A stretch of 64,000 nt of DNA from contig JAPNXP010000011.1 of the NCBI GenBank assembly GCA_028753945.1, forward strand, positions 4,960,001-5,024,000. The letters run 5' to 3'. This document shows, piece by piece, positions 31,766 to 42,979 of this stretch (within the stretch, counting starts at the first letter, position 1; each line of letters starts with the position of its first letter). A program made the translations under genes and the position numbers. Under the pieces are notes generated by a model, which saw only the letters and a list, made by a program, of their open reading frames with translations, ran no database searches and was not told where the DNA came from. The DNA is from Hexactinellida sp. DTS-2022. Its lineage: Eukaryota; Porifera; Hexactinellida.

Positions 31766-32284
31766 ACTGATCGCGATAATATCAAAACGCGTTTGCACTG
31801 CAACAACTACTCAACAACAATTTGTTGTTACAGCAATTTGCATAACGAATTGTTGGTATTCACATTTGGACATTATACACTAAATTAACCAAACTTAACT
31901 TAATAGTAATCGGTAAATGATAAACAAATTGCTCAAACTTGAGAATAAATAATATTCGGAGTTAATTAGGTACATAAAGGTGGGGAGAAATCACGCATTA
32001 TACAAATATGCAAAAAAGCGAATTTTGTACAAGATACACTCGGTGGAAGTTATTATTGAATTTAATTTGTTGAATGTTCCCTAACAACCGTATTGGACAT
32101 ATTGGCTGAAGGAATTAATAGTTCCGATCTCATAAATCAAATGCAATGCAAATAATTTAGTATTCAAATAGGACTGAATTAATTAATTAATTAACAAATC
32201 CAGATTTGTGGGAAATAAAATAGGTACAAACAGAAAATAAATAAATATAAATTAAATTAAAATAAAATAAACAGAATAGTTATA

Positions 32285-33064
32285 ATGGCAAGTAATAGCA
32301 AAAATACATCTTCTTACGAGAAAGAAAGAGAAGCGAATATACGCAGGAACACCGAGTTACACATAAAACTCGGGATATATTCGGTAACTAATCGACCAAC
32401 TTTTCAAGAAAGAAAAGAAGATTCTACTTCCGAATATGAAAGCGAGAGTGATCTCAAAACAGAGATTATGCAAACAATAAAAAAAATGCCGTTTGTAGCA
32501 GATTTAGCAGCTCACAAACAATGCGAGGAGAAACTACAATCTACAAAAAGAGAATTAGATTCCGCAGATAATAATCTGAATCCTAAAAAGAAAATTCATA
32601 GGAGTCGCGTTACAAAGGAATTCACATTTGGGAAAGCAAAGGAGCAAGGGAGAAAAGAACAACAGTTAATGGAAGAAAAAAGAGAAGACCAACAGTTGTC
32701 GGAAGAGGAGCCCATACCAAACGCGGGACTTGGAATATTAGCGAGAGAGCAGACTCGGATACACACGGATGAGAAACCTTTTGAGTGTAATACATGTAAG
32801 AAACGGTTTCCCAACTCTGGCATTCTAACTACCCATATCCGTACACACACAGGAGAAAGACCTTATAGATGTGTTTTCTGTGAGAAGAAGTTTATCCAGT
32901 CTGGAGATCTCATTAGACATGTCCGGATACACACGGGAGAGAAGCCGTATCAATGTAGTATCTGTGAAAAAAGCTTTACTACCTCCGGCAATTTAACTAG
33001 ACATGTCCTTACACACAAGGGCGAGCAGCCGTATAAATGCAGAGTCTCACAGAAACAGTCATGA
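32285..33064 (+). CDS. C2H2 zinc-finger protein with three intact fingers
   Basis: Intronless, 259 aa. Fingers begin at Cys168, Cys196 and Cys224, each with C-x2-C and H-x3-H and joined by TGERPY/TGEKPY linkers of the Kruppel type. A fourth starts at Cys252 but has Ser for the second Cys and ends at once (KCRVSQKQS). The N-terminal 160 residues are Lys/Glu-rich and probably disordered or coiled, with no KRAB, BTB or SCAN domain. It likely binds DNA in the nucleus. The truncated last finger and the repeat-rich surroundings suggest a shortened copy of a longer gene, or a young lineage-specific gene. Confidence 0.85.
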   Translation: MASNSKNTSSYEKEREANIRRNTELHIKLGIYSVTNRPTFQERKEDSTSEYESESDLKTEIMQTIKKMPFVADLAAHKQCEEKLQSTKRELDSADNNLNPKKKIHRSRVTKEFTFGKAKEQGRKEQQLMEEKREDQQLSEEEPIPNAGLGILAREQTRIHTDEKPFECNTCKKRFPNSGILTTHIRTHTGERPYRCVFCEKKFIQSGDLIRHVRIHTGEKPYQCSICEKSFTTSGNLTRHVLTHKGEQPYKCRVSQKQS

Positions 33065-33366
33065 AAGGAGACACAGATAACAAACTGACTATAATCATTG
33101 TAATATACCTAGTAGCTTTCCAATTAATGTGAATAGTTAATTTAATATATCTAGGAAATTAATACATAGTGGCACCCTTTGAATAATCACTAATAAATGC
33201 TAGTAATTAACTATCTCTATAATTATGATTTAAGATCACACAAGCACGCGAGGGGATTGGCTAAGGTGCTTGCAGTGTGATTCCATTAGGTGTCGGTTGT
33301 CCGCCAGATTTCATGGCCCATAAATTACAGAATAAACCTCTGTTTGGGTTCCGTAAAAATTTTCCT

Positions 33367-33512
33367 CCTTATAATAGAGAGACTTCGTAATAAGCGAACT
33401 CAACTTAATACAAACCTATGTAAGTTGTTAAATTGGGACCATAGGGCTTGTTCATAATAAAAAATCTTCATATTAAGCACGAAATCTTGATCATAATAAG
33501 CAGACCTGACTG
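33367..33512. mobile_element. MITE family F, left end lost
   Basis: Matches 25500-25647 internally and ends GCAGACCTGACTG followed by TA. The left terminus is absent. Confidence 0.7.
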
Positions 33513-33843
33513 TATAAGTAATGTTCATAAGTGGAAACAAAATGGGAAAATATACAAAAAGGAGGTATAAAAGGGTTAATTAAAGAGACATACAAATTCC
33601 TAAGAAATAATGATATAAGAAAAGGTAGGAGGTTACACAACGGGAGATGAGGGAAACAAAAGGTGTAAAGGGAAATAAAAGGGCCTAAGACTAAAAGAAT
33701 ATAATGTTCATTAACTGATGACCAGGATAGAGTATGTGGTAAATAATACTGGAAAACGGGTGAGGAACAAATATTTAAATAGTGTCTACTTTTACTTGAT
33801 TATATATTCATCCATCCTTGCCTATTAGATTGTTAAATCTTAA

Positions 33844-34894
33844 GCCCACCATACACGATGCAACATTGTTGCATGCAACTGTTGCACGCAACAAGGTAAC
33901 ATACACGGTGCAACACAATATTCGTGCGACAAGTTGCATGCAACATTTATTTTCGTGCAACATTTGTTGCATGTAAATTACTCTATTACACATGGTAAAA
34001 TATTATTTTAAATCAGTGCTATACGTATAATCCCAATGGATTTGTTATTTCCCAGTTCATTATTGTGGATAAAACTCACGTTGTCGTTTCCGCATTCCAA
34101 ATTATTATACTTTGCCGGAGGAAATTGCATTTGACCCGTCAACGCAAATTGAGATCTCATGGGTTAAGGATTGGATCAAAATCGAGAGACGCAAAGTGCA
34201 TTTCATCTATTGATGAAATAAATTTTATAGTTGACACATCCAGTTATAGAAATTCGTAAGGATGGATCGTCTGTCCAGTATTATATAAGCTATAACCATT
34301 TTGGTACTCTTAGTTAGAACTGGATATTTATATATACATCCAAACCTCCCTTATTCGGGCACTGTCGTCCGGAGGCTGCCCATAACTAGAATTTGCCCGG
34401 ATCTTAGATACACAATGGCTAGTACATGTGCAATCCCAAAGTGTCAAATCCATATTTTCTAGTTTCATTCAAAATCAAAAACGTCGTTAACGGGTCGTGG
34501 ATAATTTAAGATGTGTAGTATGTCTAGGAAAATAATATGCAGCAATACGATCAGTGTTTTTAAAACCGTGCTCAAAATTAGAATACATATATACATTTGT
34601 GTTCGCATCAAAGTGGCTTGATTAAGGATACTGAGAAAGTAAGTAGTAACTTAAATAGGTACACTAGAAAGAACATGTGAATTTTTAAATTGTTTTGAGT
34701 AGGTGAAAAATGCAAACGAAAATAAACTGAAAATAAGTACTGAATTTCCATATTTTCGTGCAACAATGTTGCAAGAAAATTGAACATGTCCAATTTTCAT
34801 GAAACATGTTGCATGCAACAATATTGCGTGCAACAATCAACATACACGGTGCAACTAAGTTGCATGCAACTTTGTTGCATCGTGTATGGTGGGC
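33844..34894. mobile_element. TTAA-flanked non-autonomous transposon (piggyBac-like by target site)
   Basis: Left end GCCCACCATACACGATGCAAC and right end GTTGCATCGTGTATGGTGGGC are perfect inverted complements over 21 bp. TTAA lies on both sides (33840-33843 and 34895-34898). Sub-terminal regions contain many GTTGCATGCAAC-type palindromes. No transposase-length frame is present in the 1051 bp. A diverged relative is near 41738-41885. Confidence 0.88.
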
Positions 34895-35150
34895 TTAAAG
34901 CCTTTTATTCCCCTTAGGTCCTTTTATTTCCCCTTAAGCCATTTATTTCCCTTTAATGCATTGCTGGTAGTTCCCAATGTAGTATGCGTTTAATAACTCA
35001 AACATTTGCATATTTTCTGATAGAGCGATCTATAATTATTCAATTTGTAATTTACGAATAATACAATTTCAACCAAACCTATAATATAGAAATAAATACA
35101 CAATTACACATATTAACTTCGCCTTCCGGAATTTTCTAAGGACTATTCTG

Positions 35151-35474
35151 TTATGTCGAGTCCTCGTCCTCGTCCTCGTTGTTTGGCAGTCGCAGCCTGG
35201 AGGGCACCGCGTGGATCCAAGACAGCAGGAAGCAGATCGACGCCCGACAGATCGGCTCGCGACATATCGGGACGACGGGAATTGTACCCTCCAATTCCCT
35301 CAGGCAATATCCCACCTCGTGGTGCATTTGAATGTTCCACACAAGGCTCCTGTACGCTAGGGGGTTGCGGGAGGTCAGGAGCGCCTCTAGGTCTTCCTTC
35401 ACGTGAGTGATTATGTCTTCATGGAAATCACGTATAAGACCACGAATTTTGTTGAACATGATTTTTTTTGCCAT
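35151..35474 (-). CDS. Unrecognised 107-aa protein with an acidic tail
   Basis: Starts MAKKIMFNKIRGLIRDFHED, continues ITHVKEDLEALL, and ends LRLPNNEDEDEDST. The GC-rich coding part contrasts with AT-rich flanks, as in the conserved genes. No intron signal or family was recognised. It is bordered by repeats on both sides. Confidence 0.45.
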   Translation of the reverse strand: MAKKIMFNKIRGLIRDFHEDIITHVKEDLEALLTSRNPLAYRSLVWNIQMHHEVGYCLRELEGTIPVVPICREPICRASICFLLSWIHAVPSRLRLPNNEDEDEDST

Positions 35475-36133
35475 AGTAAAACAAAAATAATATATAATAA
35501 AAACCAAGAATTCGGTAACTATTTATAATGAAGCATATACCTACCAAATGGCGCCAAATAATTACTAATTATAAGAATACTAATACGTATATAAGAATAA
35601 ATGTTATAATTAAACTGAATTCAACTAACTCAATGTCTGACAAACACACAAAGGTTAATAAAAAACAAAATATTTCCTATAAGATTAGTGACTTATGAAG
35701 TTATAAATAAAGTAACCTCATTTATTGCTCAAATCATTAATTAAAATATCAAATTACGAGTCCAACACTCCCAACAAGCATTTGTGGCTAATTATTGTCG
35801 CCATTTGCAATTCAGTAACTGATTATAACAAGACATCATTGGCAAGAGTGCATGTGACCTAAGCTTTGTTAGTTTCAACTCAGTGATATTAGCGAGATCA
35901 TTTAGAGAGTCGCTGTACACCCAATTATTTAGAATATCTGTTTATGATTACACTTGTGAGCTTATTAATTAACAATTTGTCAATTAATCTGTGAATTTAA
36001 TTATTAATTTTTTTAATAGATGCCATAAATAGACAATGATATTTTAAGAACTTCTCAATCTCTAAAACAAAGACTGTACTATTATTATCTTATGAATTTC
36101 TATGAAATTTAATAATTCAGGTAGATCAACCTA

Positions 36134-36296
36134 CAGAAGAACCTCGTTAATACGAACCACGAACACCAGGGGACCGTCAAAATGTGTTCGCCTTATCCGG
36201 AATTCGTATTAACCAATATCATTTGTATTGAAAAGACTTTCAAGGGGACTGAAATAGTATTCTTAATAACCGTGTTCGTACTACTAGGTTCTACTG
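36134..36296. mobile_element. MITE family A copy
   Basis: CAGAAGAACCTCGTTAATACG at the left end and CGTACTACTAGGTTCTACTG at the right, with TA on both sides. Confidence 0.8.
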
Positions 36297-36471
36297 TATA
36301 CAAATGTATTTAGAATATATATCTCGAGATTCCTGGTCGAATTTGAGATTCTATAAATTAGTTTTGGAACTAATTTATAAAAAGCTATAGGATTGCATTT
36401 CAGCAATCAACAAGGCACCTGGATAGAGGTAATTAACGCAAGTGGTATTACAGATTCAGATGTGTAATTAA

Positions 36472-36617
36472 ACAGTTTGACCCGATTAAGCAGAGAAATC
36501 TATTAACCGAAAATAATTGATCAAACTGTAACACCGTCCTATAAATCCTGTGAAATTTGACCCCATTAAGCGGATAAATCTATTAACCGGTGGCTCTAGT
36601 ATTAAGCGGGGTATACT
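36472..36617. mobile_element. Diverged MITE family D
   Basis: Contains GACCCGATTAAGCAGAGAAATC and ATTAAGCGGGGTATACTA, as in D copies at 5968 and 58912, but the ends are degraded. Confidence 0.55.
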
Positions 36618-37654
36618 ATATACAACTCGCACTGAAAAAACGAATTATAAACTAGTTTTGATTTCCCAACAATCAATACATTGGAGATGAGAGGAAAAGT
36701 GAGCACTGATCTAATGTTCTTAAATAGCTTACATCAACGTTATAGGAATTATAATAGCAGACTGATATATACCTGACTTACAAGTAAGGTATACCCCTTA
36801 ATAATATGTCTCTCTACTAAGCAATATACTTAGATTATAACAGTGGCGTCGGAAGCTCATAAATAGTGGGGCGGCCATTCTCAGTATGGTAATAAATACT
36901 GGGGCGACTCAGCAAATTCACTGGCCATAGAGCGCGTTCTTACAACTTGCACTCGGGCCTGCGGCCCTCGCTTGTATTAATTATGTGATGACTTGGTGTG
37001 TGTTTGTTTGTCCGGATTGTATATTAAAGTGATGGGGGAATAGAAACTGCATTTTATATGAGATATAAACTAACTTTTAAATGAAACAATAGGTAAACAA
37101 GTATGCTGATTTCGAATGTCGCATTTCTATATTTAGAATATGAAAAACATGTTAAAACTATGGAAATCTTATAAAGGGATGTATATAACGTCCCTTTCTA
37201 ACTTTTTCCATTGCAGAAAGGGTGAGGAGTAACGGCCGTTAACTTAAGGTGCGTAGCACCGATCCGTCGCAAAGCGACCGAGACCGAAGGGCTCGTTAAT
37301 AATAAATTTCTAGGTTGAAACCACTTGAACTTTACACTATCAAGCACTCATGTTGTGTGATATTCTTTCGAAATTCATTAGTGCGTCTCAAGCTATTTTA
37401 TCAAAAATAAAAATAACATTGCATTCCATACACCAGTGGCGGATTTAACTCGCGTCTGATCTTAACTCGTTACTATAGCTATAAAATGGATACTGTTATA
37501 CCGTCTGGTTTTAACTCGTTCTTGATAACATTCACTGTCCCTTGTTGAATAGTGGTCTATTTATAGTATCATTAACACCAAATAGTCTAATAGTTTATTT
37601 ATATATCATTAACACCCGCGAAAAATATTGCTAATGTAATATGTGAAAATTAGG

Positions 37655-39234
37655 TCCTACAATACATAAGCAATATTCTAAGCTATAATTATATTTATAA
37701 CATTCTACCATAGCAATGGCACTCTAGTGAATTATTATTGACCAATTATTGAGGAATTGTACAGAGGTCAAAACCAGTGGCGGACTCGCGAGGGGGAGCT
37801 TGAGACCCCCCAATATTTTGGTAAAGTGTATTTTCATTACTTAGTGAATAAATTACCCCCCCTTACTATTGCTCGCTCCGCTGTTCCCCTTATCCAATCC
37901 TGATTCACCCTGCCATACACTACACCGGTCCTCTTTCGGACATGATAATTAGAATACTAGATTAACTTATAATTTAATAAATTTTTAAAACTAAATAACA
38001 CTAACATACAAACAAATATTTACTACAATTAAAATATTTGGCATCTGGAAGCTGTTGGCGTAGGGGCGCTGGTTGGCGTAGGGGCGCTGGTTGGCGTAGG
38101 GGCGCTGGTATCTGTCGTCTGGGAGCTGGTTGTCGTCTGGGGGCTGGTATCTGTCGTCTGGGGGCTGGTATCTGTCGTCTGGGCGCTGGTTGTCGTCTGG
38201 GCGCTGGTATCTGTCGTCTGGGCGCTGGTTGTCGTCTGGGCGCTGGCGTCTGGCGTAGGGGCGTTTGTAGCCAGGATGCGCCTCTCCCTGGCCAGCATGC
38301 GCCCTGCCCTGTCTGGGTGCTGTCTCCGTCTGGGAGCTGGTGCCTGGGGCCGGGAGTTTGGAACCCGTGGAGATTTGAGAATCTTCACGGGCTCCGTGGA
38401 AGACTTTGCCCTCTGCCGCATCTCCCTTCCCTCATCAGACTTCACGGAGATCCCGTGACTGAGCCGGATGTGTTGCGGGAACCTAGAAATGTACAATTAG
38501 GAATGATAAGAGAAGTTTTGTGTCGAAATACTAAATATACCCATACTTTACTTACAGGTAAAGTATAGGTAGTTTAATGATATTAATAATTGTAGTTAAG
38601 AATTATGGACTTACCCCTTGTCCCACACTTTTTTCCCACATTTGAGACAAACGAGATATCTCTTCATGGCGTCCATGCTGAGGTTGTTGGTTGTTTGTTT
38701 CTAAAGGAAAAAAGAGAAAAATATTAGATTGTAGGAAATAATAGATTGTAGAGAAGATTTGAATTGTAGAGAAGGTTTGAATTGTAAATTTAGTTGCTAA
38801 GTTTCTTGTATTTATACACTTTTCAGTAGTTGGGGTGCTTTGATTGAATGGAATGTAGGGCTTTTACTTTGGTCTGTTCCGGAATCTTCGTCAGGTATAA
38901 ATACTTGGTTAAATTGTGTTTTGGAACAGTTGACTTCGTTGTTCTTGCCTGTCCAAAGTGCTCTGGACTAGTGCAAGCTCAATCCAGTCCAGTAATACTA
39001 ATTTGCTGCTGTACTCGCTAAGCATTAATCAGTGCTAAATATTTGCTAGCTTGTACAGTAGTAGATTCTGCTGTAATAATTATACACTGCTAGCTACTAT
39101 TTGCCTGTAGTCTTTGATGCGAGTAGTGTATAGTTTTCCTGTTGCTGCAGTATTAGTATATTGCATACGAGTGTTGCAATATGTGCTAGTGCTATATTTC
39201 CAATTAGCAATAAAGATATTCGTTTCCACATAGG
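37655..39234. repeat. Left arm of a giant inverted repeat
   Basis: 1.58 kb arm that pairs with 40037-41552. Matching landmarks in inverted order: CTACAATACATAAGCAATAT (37657), the GGACCGGTGTAGTGTATG complement (37914), the zinc-finger gene, the TTGGTCTGTTCCGGAATCTTC word (38870), and TTCGTTTCCACATAGG (39219). Small indels occur, mainly in the coding tandem repeats. Confidence 0.92.
38029..38676 (-). CDS. Intron-split C2H2 finger protein, left-arm copy
   Basis: Exon 1 38615-38676 and exon 2 38029-38482, joined in phase 2 (171 aa). Exon 1 encodes MDAMKRYLVCLKCGKKVWDK and exon 2 continues FPQHIRLSHGISVKSDEGREM. The two Cys (10 and 13) and two His (25 and 30) of one finger are thus on different exons. 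A basic stretch (ARERRILATNAP) follows, then a C-terminal tail of Ser/Ala/Gln/Thr/Pro repeats such as SAQTTDT. A DNA- or RNA-binding role is inferred from the finger. No known family was recognised. GC-rich coding sequence in AT-rich surroundings. Confidence 0.75.
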
Positions 39235-40036
39235 TGTATTACTAGTTACTACGTACTGAGATAATCTACATATGTCATATACTAGCACCGCTACTCGCCC
39301 TAAGTATATGACCGAAAGCAGTGACTCCAGAATGGAGCCGGCTACGAGCTCTCCAGTATTCTAGTCCTGGACACGAAACGCCCGAAACACAGGAGTTTGC
39401 TTGAACCGAGTAGCACACCTGTAGTATAATATCCCGCAACCTTATACCCCCGTGTGTCAGTAATGGGTTAGGAAACGCTTAGCTCTCTGGGAGTTCATGG
39501 CGCCTCATGAGGTACCACTCAAAGGCTCCTGGCATCACAGGCGATAACCTAAGGGGGGCGGGACACAGAGATATCGCCCCGAATACAAGGCTCGTCAGTA
39601 ATGCAACTCCAATCATTTAGGAATAGTACAGAGGTCAAAACGCCAGGTGCCAAGGGAGACCCTTACACCTCGGGGAACAAATAAACTGCCACTTAGGGCC
39701 TCTGTGGTTCCTTATTGCTGCATAGCCTGGCGCCTTGCAAACGGTTCTATTTATAGTATCATTAACACCCGCGAAACCTTCACCCTACAACCCAACACCA
39801 AACCAAACGAACAATCGAAACAACAACAGAAACAACAGCTGATTAGTTAGTTGCGAATAGATTAATAGTGAATGCAAAACGCATATAAATTAGTTCTAAA
39901 ATATCTTTCATTGCAAAGGCGGCGACGGTCTGTATGAGCTGTATCCTATCGGCACTGGAACAGCTGTGCTGTATTTCTACGGCGACCTGTCCAGGGTGGC
40001 TGCGTGAGAAGAGAGACTGAATTGTAACGGAAATGT
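39235..40036. promoter_or_regulatory. 802 bp single-copy spacer of the giant inverted repeat
   Basis: Lies between the two arms. Both zinc-finger copies point outward, away from this spacer. Their upstream regions (38700-39234 and 40037-40590) contain GTATTTATAC-type TATA-like words at matching positions. A regulatory role for the spacer is an inference. The frame at 39647-39850 has no support. Confidence 0.35.
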
Positions 40037-41552
40037 CCTATGTGGAAACGAATAAATTATTGGTAATTGGAACTACAGCACTAGCACATATTGCAAAACT
40101 CGTATGCAATATACTAATACTGCAGCAACAGGAAACTATACACTACTCGCATCAAAGACTACAGGCAAATAGTAGCTAGCAGTGTATAATTATTGCAGCA
40201 GAATCTACTACTGTACAAGCTAGCAAATATTTAGCACTGATTAATGCTTAGCGAGTACAGCAGCAAATTAGTATTACTGGACTGGATTGAGCTTGCACTA
40301 GTCCAGAGCACTTTGGACAGGCAAGAACAACGAAGTCAACTGTTCCAAAACACAATTTAACCAAGTATTTATACCTGACGAAGATTCCGGAACAGACCAA
40401 AGTAAAGCCCTACATTCCATTCAATCAAAGCACCCCAACTACTGAAAAGTGTATAAATACAAGAAACTTAGCAACTAAATTTACAATTCAAACCTTCTCT
40501 ACAATTCAAATCTTCTCTACAATCTATTATTTCCTACAATCTAATATTTTTCTCTTTTTTCCTTTAGAAACAAACAACCAACAACCTCAGCATGGACGCC
40601 ATGAAGAGATATCTCGTTTGTCTCAAATGTGGGAAAAAAGTGTGGGACAAGGGGTAAGTCCATAATTCTTAACTACAATTATTAATATCATTAAACTACC
40701 TATACTTTACCTGTAAGTAAAGTATAGATATATTTAGTATTTCGAAACAAAAACTTCTCTTATCATTCTTAATTGTACATTTCTAGGTTCCCGCTACACA
40801 TCCGGCGGAGTCACGGGATCTCCGTGAAGTCTGATGAGGGGAGGGAGATGCGTCAGAGGGCAAAGTCTTCCACGGAGCCCGTGAAGATCAAATCTCCACG
40901 GGTACCATGCTCCCAGCCCCAGGCATCCGCTCCCAGACGGAGACAGTACCCAGACAGGGAAGGACGCATGCTAGCCAGGGAGCGGCGCATCCTGGCTACA
41001 AACGCCCAGACGAGAGACACCACCGCCCCTACGCCACACAACAGCGCCCCTACGCCACACACCAGCGCCCCTACGCCAGACGCCAGCGCCCCTATGAGAG
41101 ACACCAGCGCCCCGACCGCAGACGCCAGCTCCCAGACGAGAGACACCAGCGCCCAGACGCAAAATATTTTTATTATAATAAATATTTCTTTGCGTGTTAG
41201 TGTTAATTAGTTTTAAAAATTTATTAAATTATAACTTAATCTAGTATTCTAATTATCATGTCCGAAAGAGGACCGGTGTAGTGTATGGGAGGGTGGATCC
41301 AGGATTGGGTAAGGGGGGCAGCGGAGCGAGCAATAGTAAGGGGGCCCTAATTATTTCACTAAGTAATGAAAATACACTTTTACCGATATATTGGGAGGTC
41401 TCAAGCTCCCCCTCGCGAGTCCGCCACTGGTTTTGACCTTTGTACAATTCCTCAATAATTAATTGGTCAATAATAATTCACTAGAGTACCATTGCTATGG
41501 TAAAATGTTATAAATATAATTATAGCTTAGCATATTGCTTATGTATTGTAGT
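40037..41552. repeat. Right arm of a giant inverted repeat
   Basis: 1.52 kb inverted copy of 37655-39234, starting CCTATGTGGAAACG and ending TTGCTTATGTATTGTAG. It includes the second intact zinc-finger gene. Confidence 0.92.
40592..41210 (+). CDS. Intron-split C2H2 finger protein, right-arm copy
   Basis: Exon 1 40592-40653 and exon 2 40787-41210 (161 aa). Same design as the left-arm copy: C-x2-C on exon 1 (CLKC), H-x4-H on exon 2 (HIRRSH), then KSDEGREMRQRAKSS. The C-terminal tail has changed composition to units such as SAPTPDA and ETRDTSA-like words. Both frames are open despite many substitutions, which hints that the coding capacity is maintained or that the duplication is recent. The right copy has a different repeat number and ends in a hydrophobic FIIINISLRV tail. 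Confidence 0.75.
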
Positions 41553-41976
41553 ATTTGCTCCTAGGTGTAACAGCCTAGATTATCCCCCCGGTTACCCGGT
41601 ATGAAGTGGGATAGCCCAAAATATACCCGTTTGGGGGTATAATCTTGGCTAGGACAGATTATACTCCCTGTCTACCGTATATTGTGCCATGTGCAAAATG
41701 TGGGGCGTCTGGTGTAATCTATGTGTACACAAATCCCATCATACACGATGCAACTTTGCTGCATGCAACATTGTAATATATAAGGTGTAACAATTTGCAT
41801 GAATATCGGACACTCAACAATTTGCATGAAATATCGCAAAAACAAATTTGTATGCAACATTCCAAATATACGATGCAACTTTGTTCTACTATATAATTTT
41901 CTTCCTATATAGACAAATAAACGTGGGTCCCATCTCTAAGTTGAATAATTCTCGAATATAACGAATTATTCATGAA
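41211..41976. other. Spacer with remnant of the TTAA-type element
   Basis: The inverted-repeat arm runs to 41552. 41738-41885 resembles the ends of the 33844 element (CATACACGATGCAACTTTG). No gene was seen. Confidence 0.55.
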
Positions 41977-42451
41977 TAGGGTTTGCAATCCCGGGATCCC
42001 GGGATCCCTATACATTTTCTCCCGGGATTGAATCCCGGGATTCGAGACCAATCCCGGGATTCAATAAAGAACTAGGAATCCTGATCAATTTGTTGTTGTT
42101 AAGTGCTAACCACGTTCCATTAATGCAAATCCTTTGATTTAATAATTAGATGTGTGAACTTAAACACGATGCTCAACAAGAATTATCATATTATATGATT
42201 CCAGGTGTTTACTACTAATTATTATCTTTCATTATTTACACTTTTATCACTATTACACTCATTATACAGCATTAAAGTAACGTTTAGATCTATTAAGTTA
42301 TGGTACTTAAAAGTTTATTTCATTATATACTAGCTTTTCCATACTATATTACGTGAAATGTTTAATCCCGGGATCCCGGGATCCCGGGATTGAGTATCGG
42401 GTCAATCCCGAATCCCGGGATTGGAAAATATGCCCGGGATTGCAAACACTA
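41977..42451. mobile_element. hAT-type MITE with 8 bp target duplication
   Basis: Ends TAGGGTTTGCAATCCCGGG and CCCGGGATTGCAAACACTA are inverted, and TTCATGAA flanks both sides (41969-41976 and 42452-42459). Multiple CCCGGGATC subterminal repeats, no ORF. Confidence 0.92.
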
Positions 42452-42979
42452 TTCATGAACTATTAACTTTTTGGTAAGTTCTCTAAATTCCAATTCAGTG
42501 GTTTCGAAGCTTTTTAAGAGAATATGCAAAAGACAAATTTCCAATGTTCTCATATCAGCTGTAGTGGTAGTACAACTGCAATTACATGAATCTAATCTCC
42601 GTACAGTCGGCCTATTCAGTACAAAGTTAAGAACAGTTTAAGCGACTACATTTTGAAGGGAGATTTCACAAATATTCAGGGTTATTTATGTTTTCTCAGT
42701 AAGTAATTATTAATTGGACACATATTGATAGCACGGTAACTCTGTACAGAGAGAATTCGTATGGATGGATTCGTGTAGAGGGCTAGAGGCCAATGCAATT
42801 AACGAACTGCCTTTCTTTATTCCTATTCTGTTAATGTTCACCTCCGTCTAATTTGGACTCCATATTCATTGTAATTATCCTGCACATCTCTCCAATATCA
42901 TTTCTGAATATGCTGTTAGAATAGTATAAATACAATTATAGCTTAGAATATTGCATTAACATTAACATTTACTTAAATC
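42452..42979. other. Upstream region of the MBT-repeat gene
   Basis: 528 bp AT-rich spacer. ATTATAGCTTAGAATATTGC at 42938 resembles words found in the inverted-repeat arms (37675, 41518). No gene was seen. Confidence 0.45.

Larger units (their letters stand above)
28719..32284. other. 3.6 kb repeat-rich spacer
   Basis: Contains a zinc-finger-family promoter/exon 1 remnant (28860-29290), a two-copy direct repeat (29395-29690), foldback-family pieces (29700-30200), a TATACAAAAAGGAGG repeat (30541-30670) and an inverted copy of repeat family I (31590-31765). About 30700-31580 and 31770-32280 hold nothing recognised. Confidence 0.6.
33065..35150. other. Repeat-filled spacer
   Basis: Holds a truncated MITE F (33367-33512), the TATACAAAAAGGAGG repeat (33520-33660) and a TTAA-flanked transposon (33844-34894). 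33065-33360 and 34899-35150 show nothing else. Confidence 0.6.
35475..37654. other. 2.2 kb spacer with two MITEs
   Basis: A MITE A at 36134-36296 and a diverged MITE D near 36472-36617. A piece reading CAGTGGCGTCGGAAGCTC at 36842 resembles the ends of the GGCGGA repeats near 37430 and 44733. No gene was seen. Confidence 0.6.

Noticed and set aside
40853..41162. Gly/Ala/Val-rich minus-strand frames (and the mirror at 38038-38568)
   Set aside because: Antisense of the Ser/Pro/Thr repeat tails of the zinc-finger genes.
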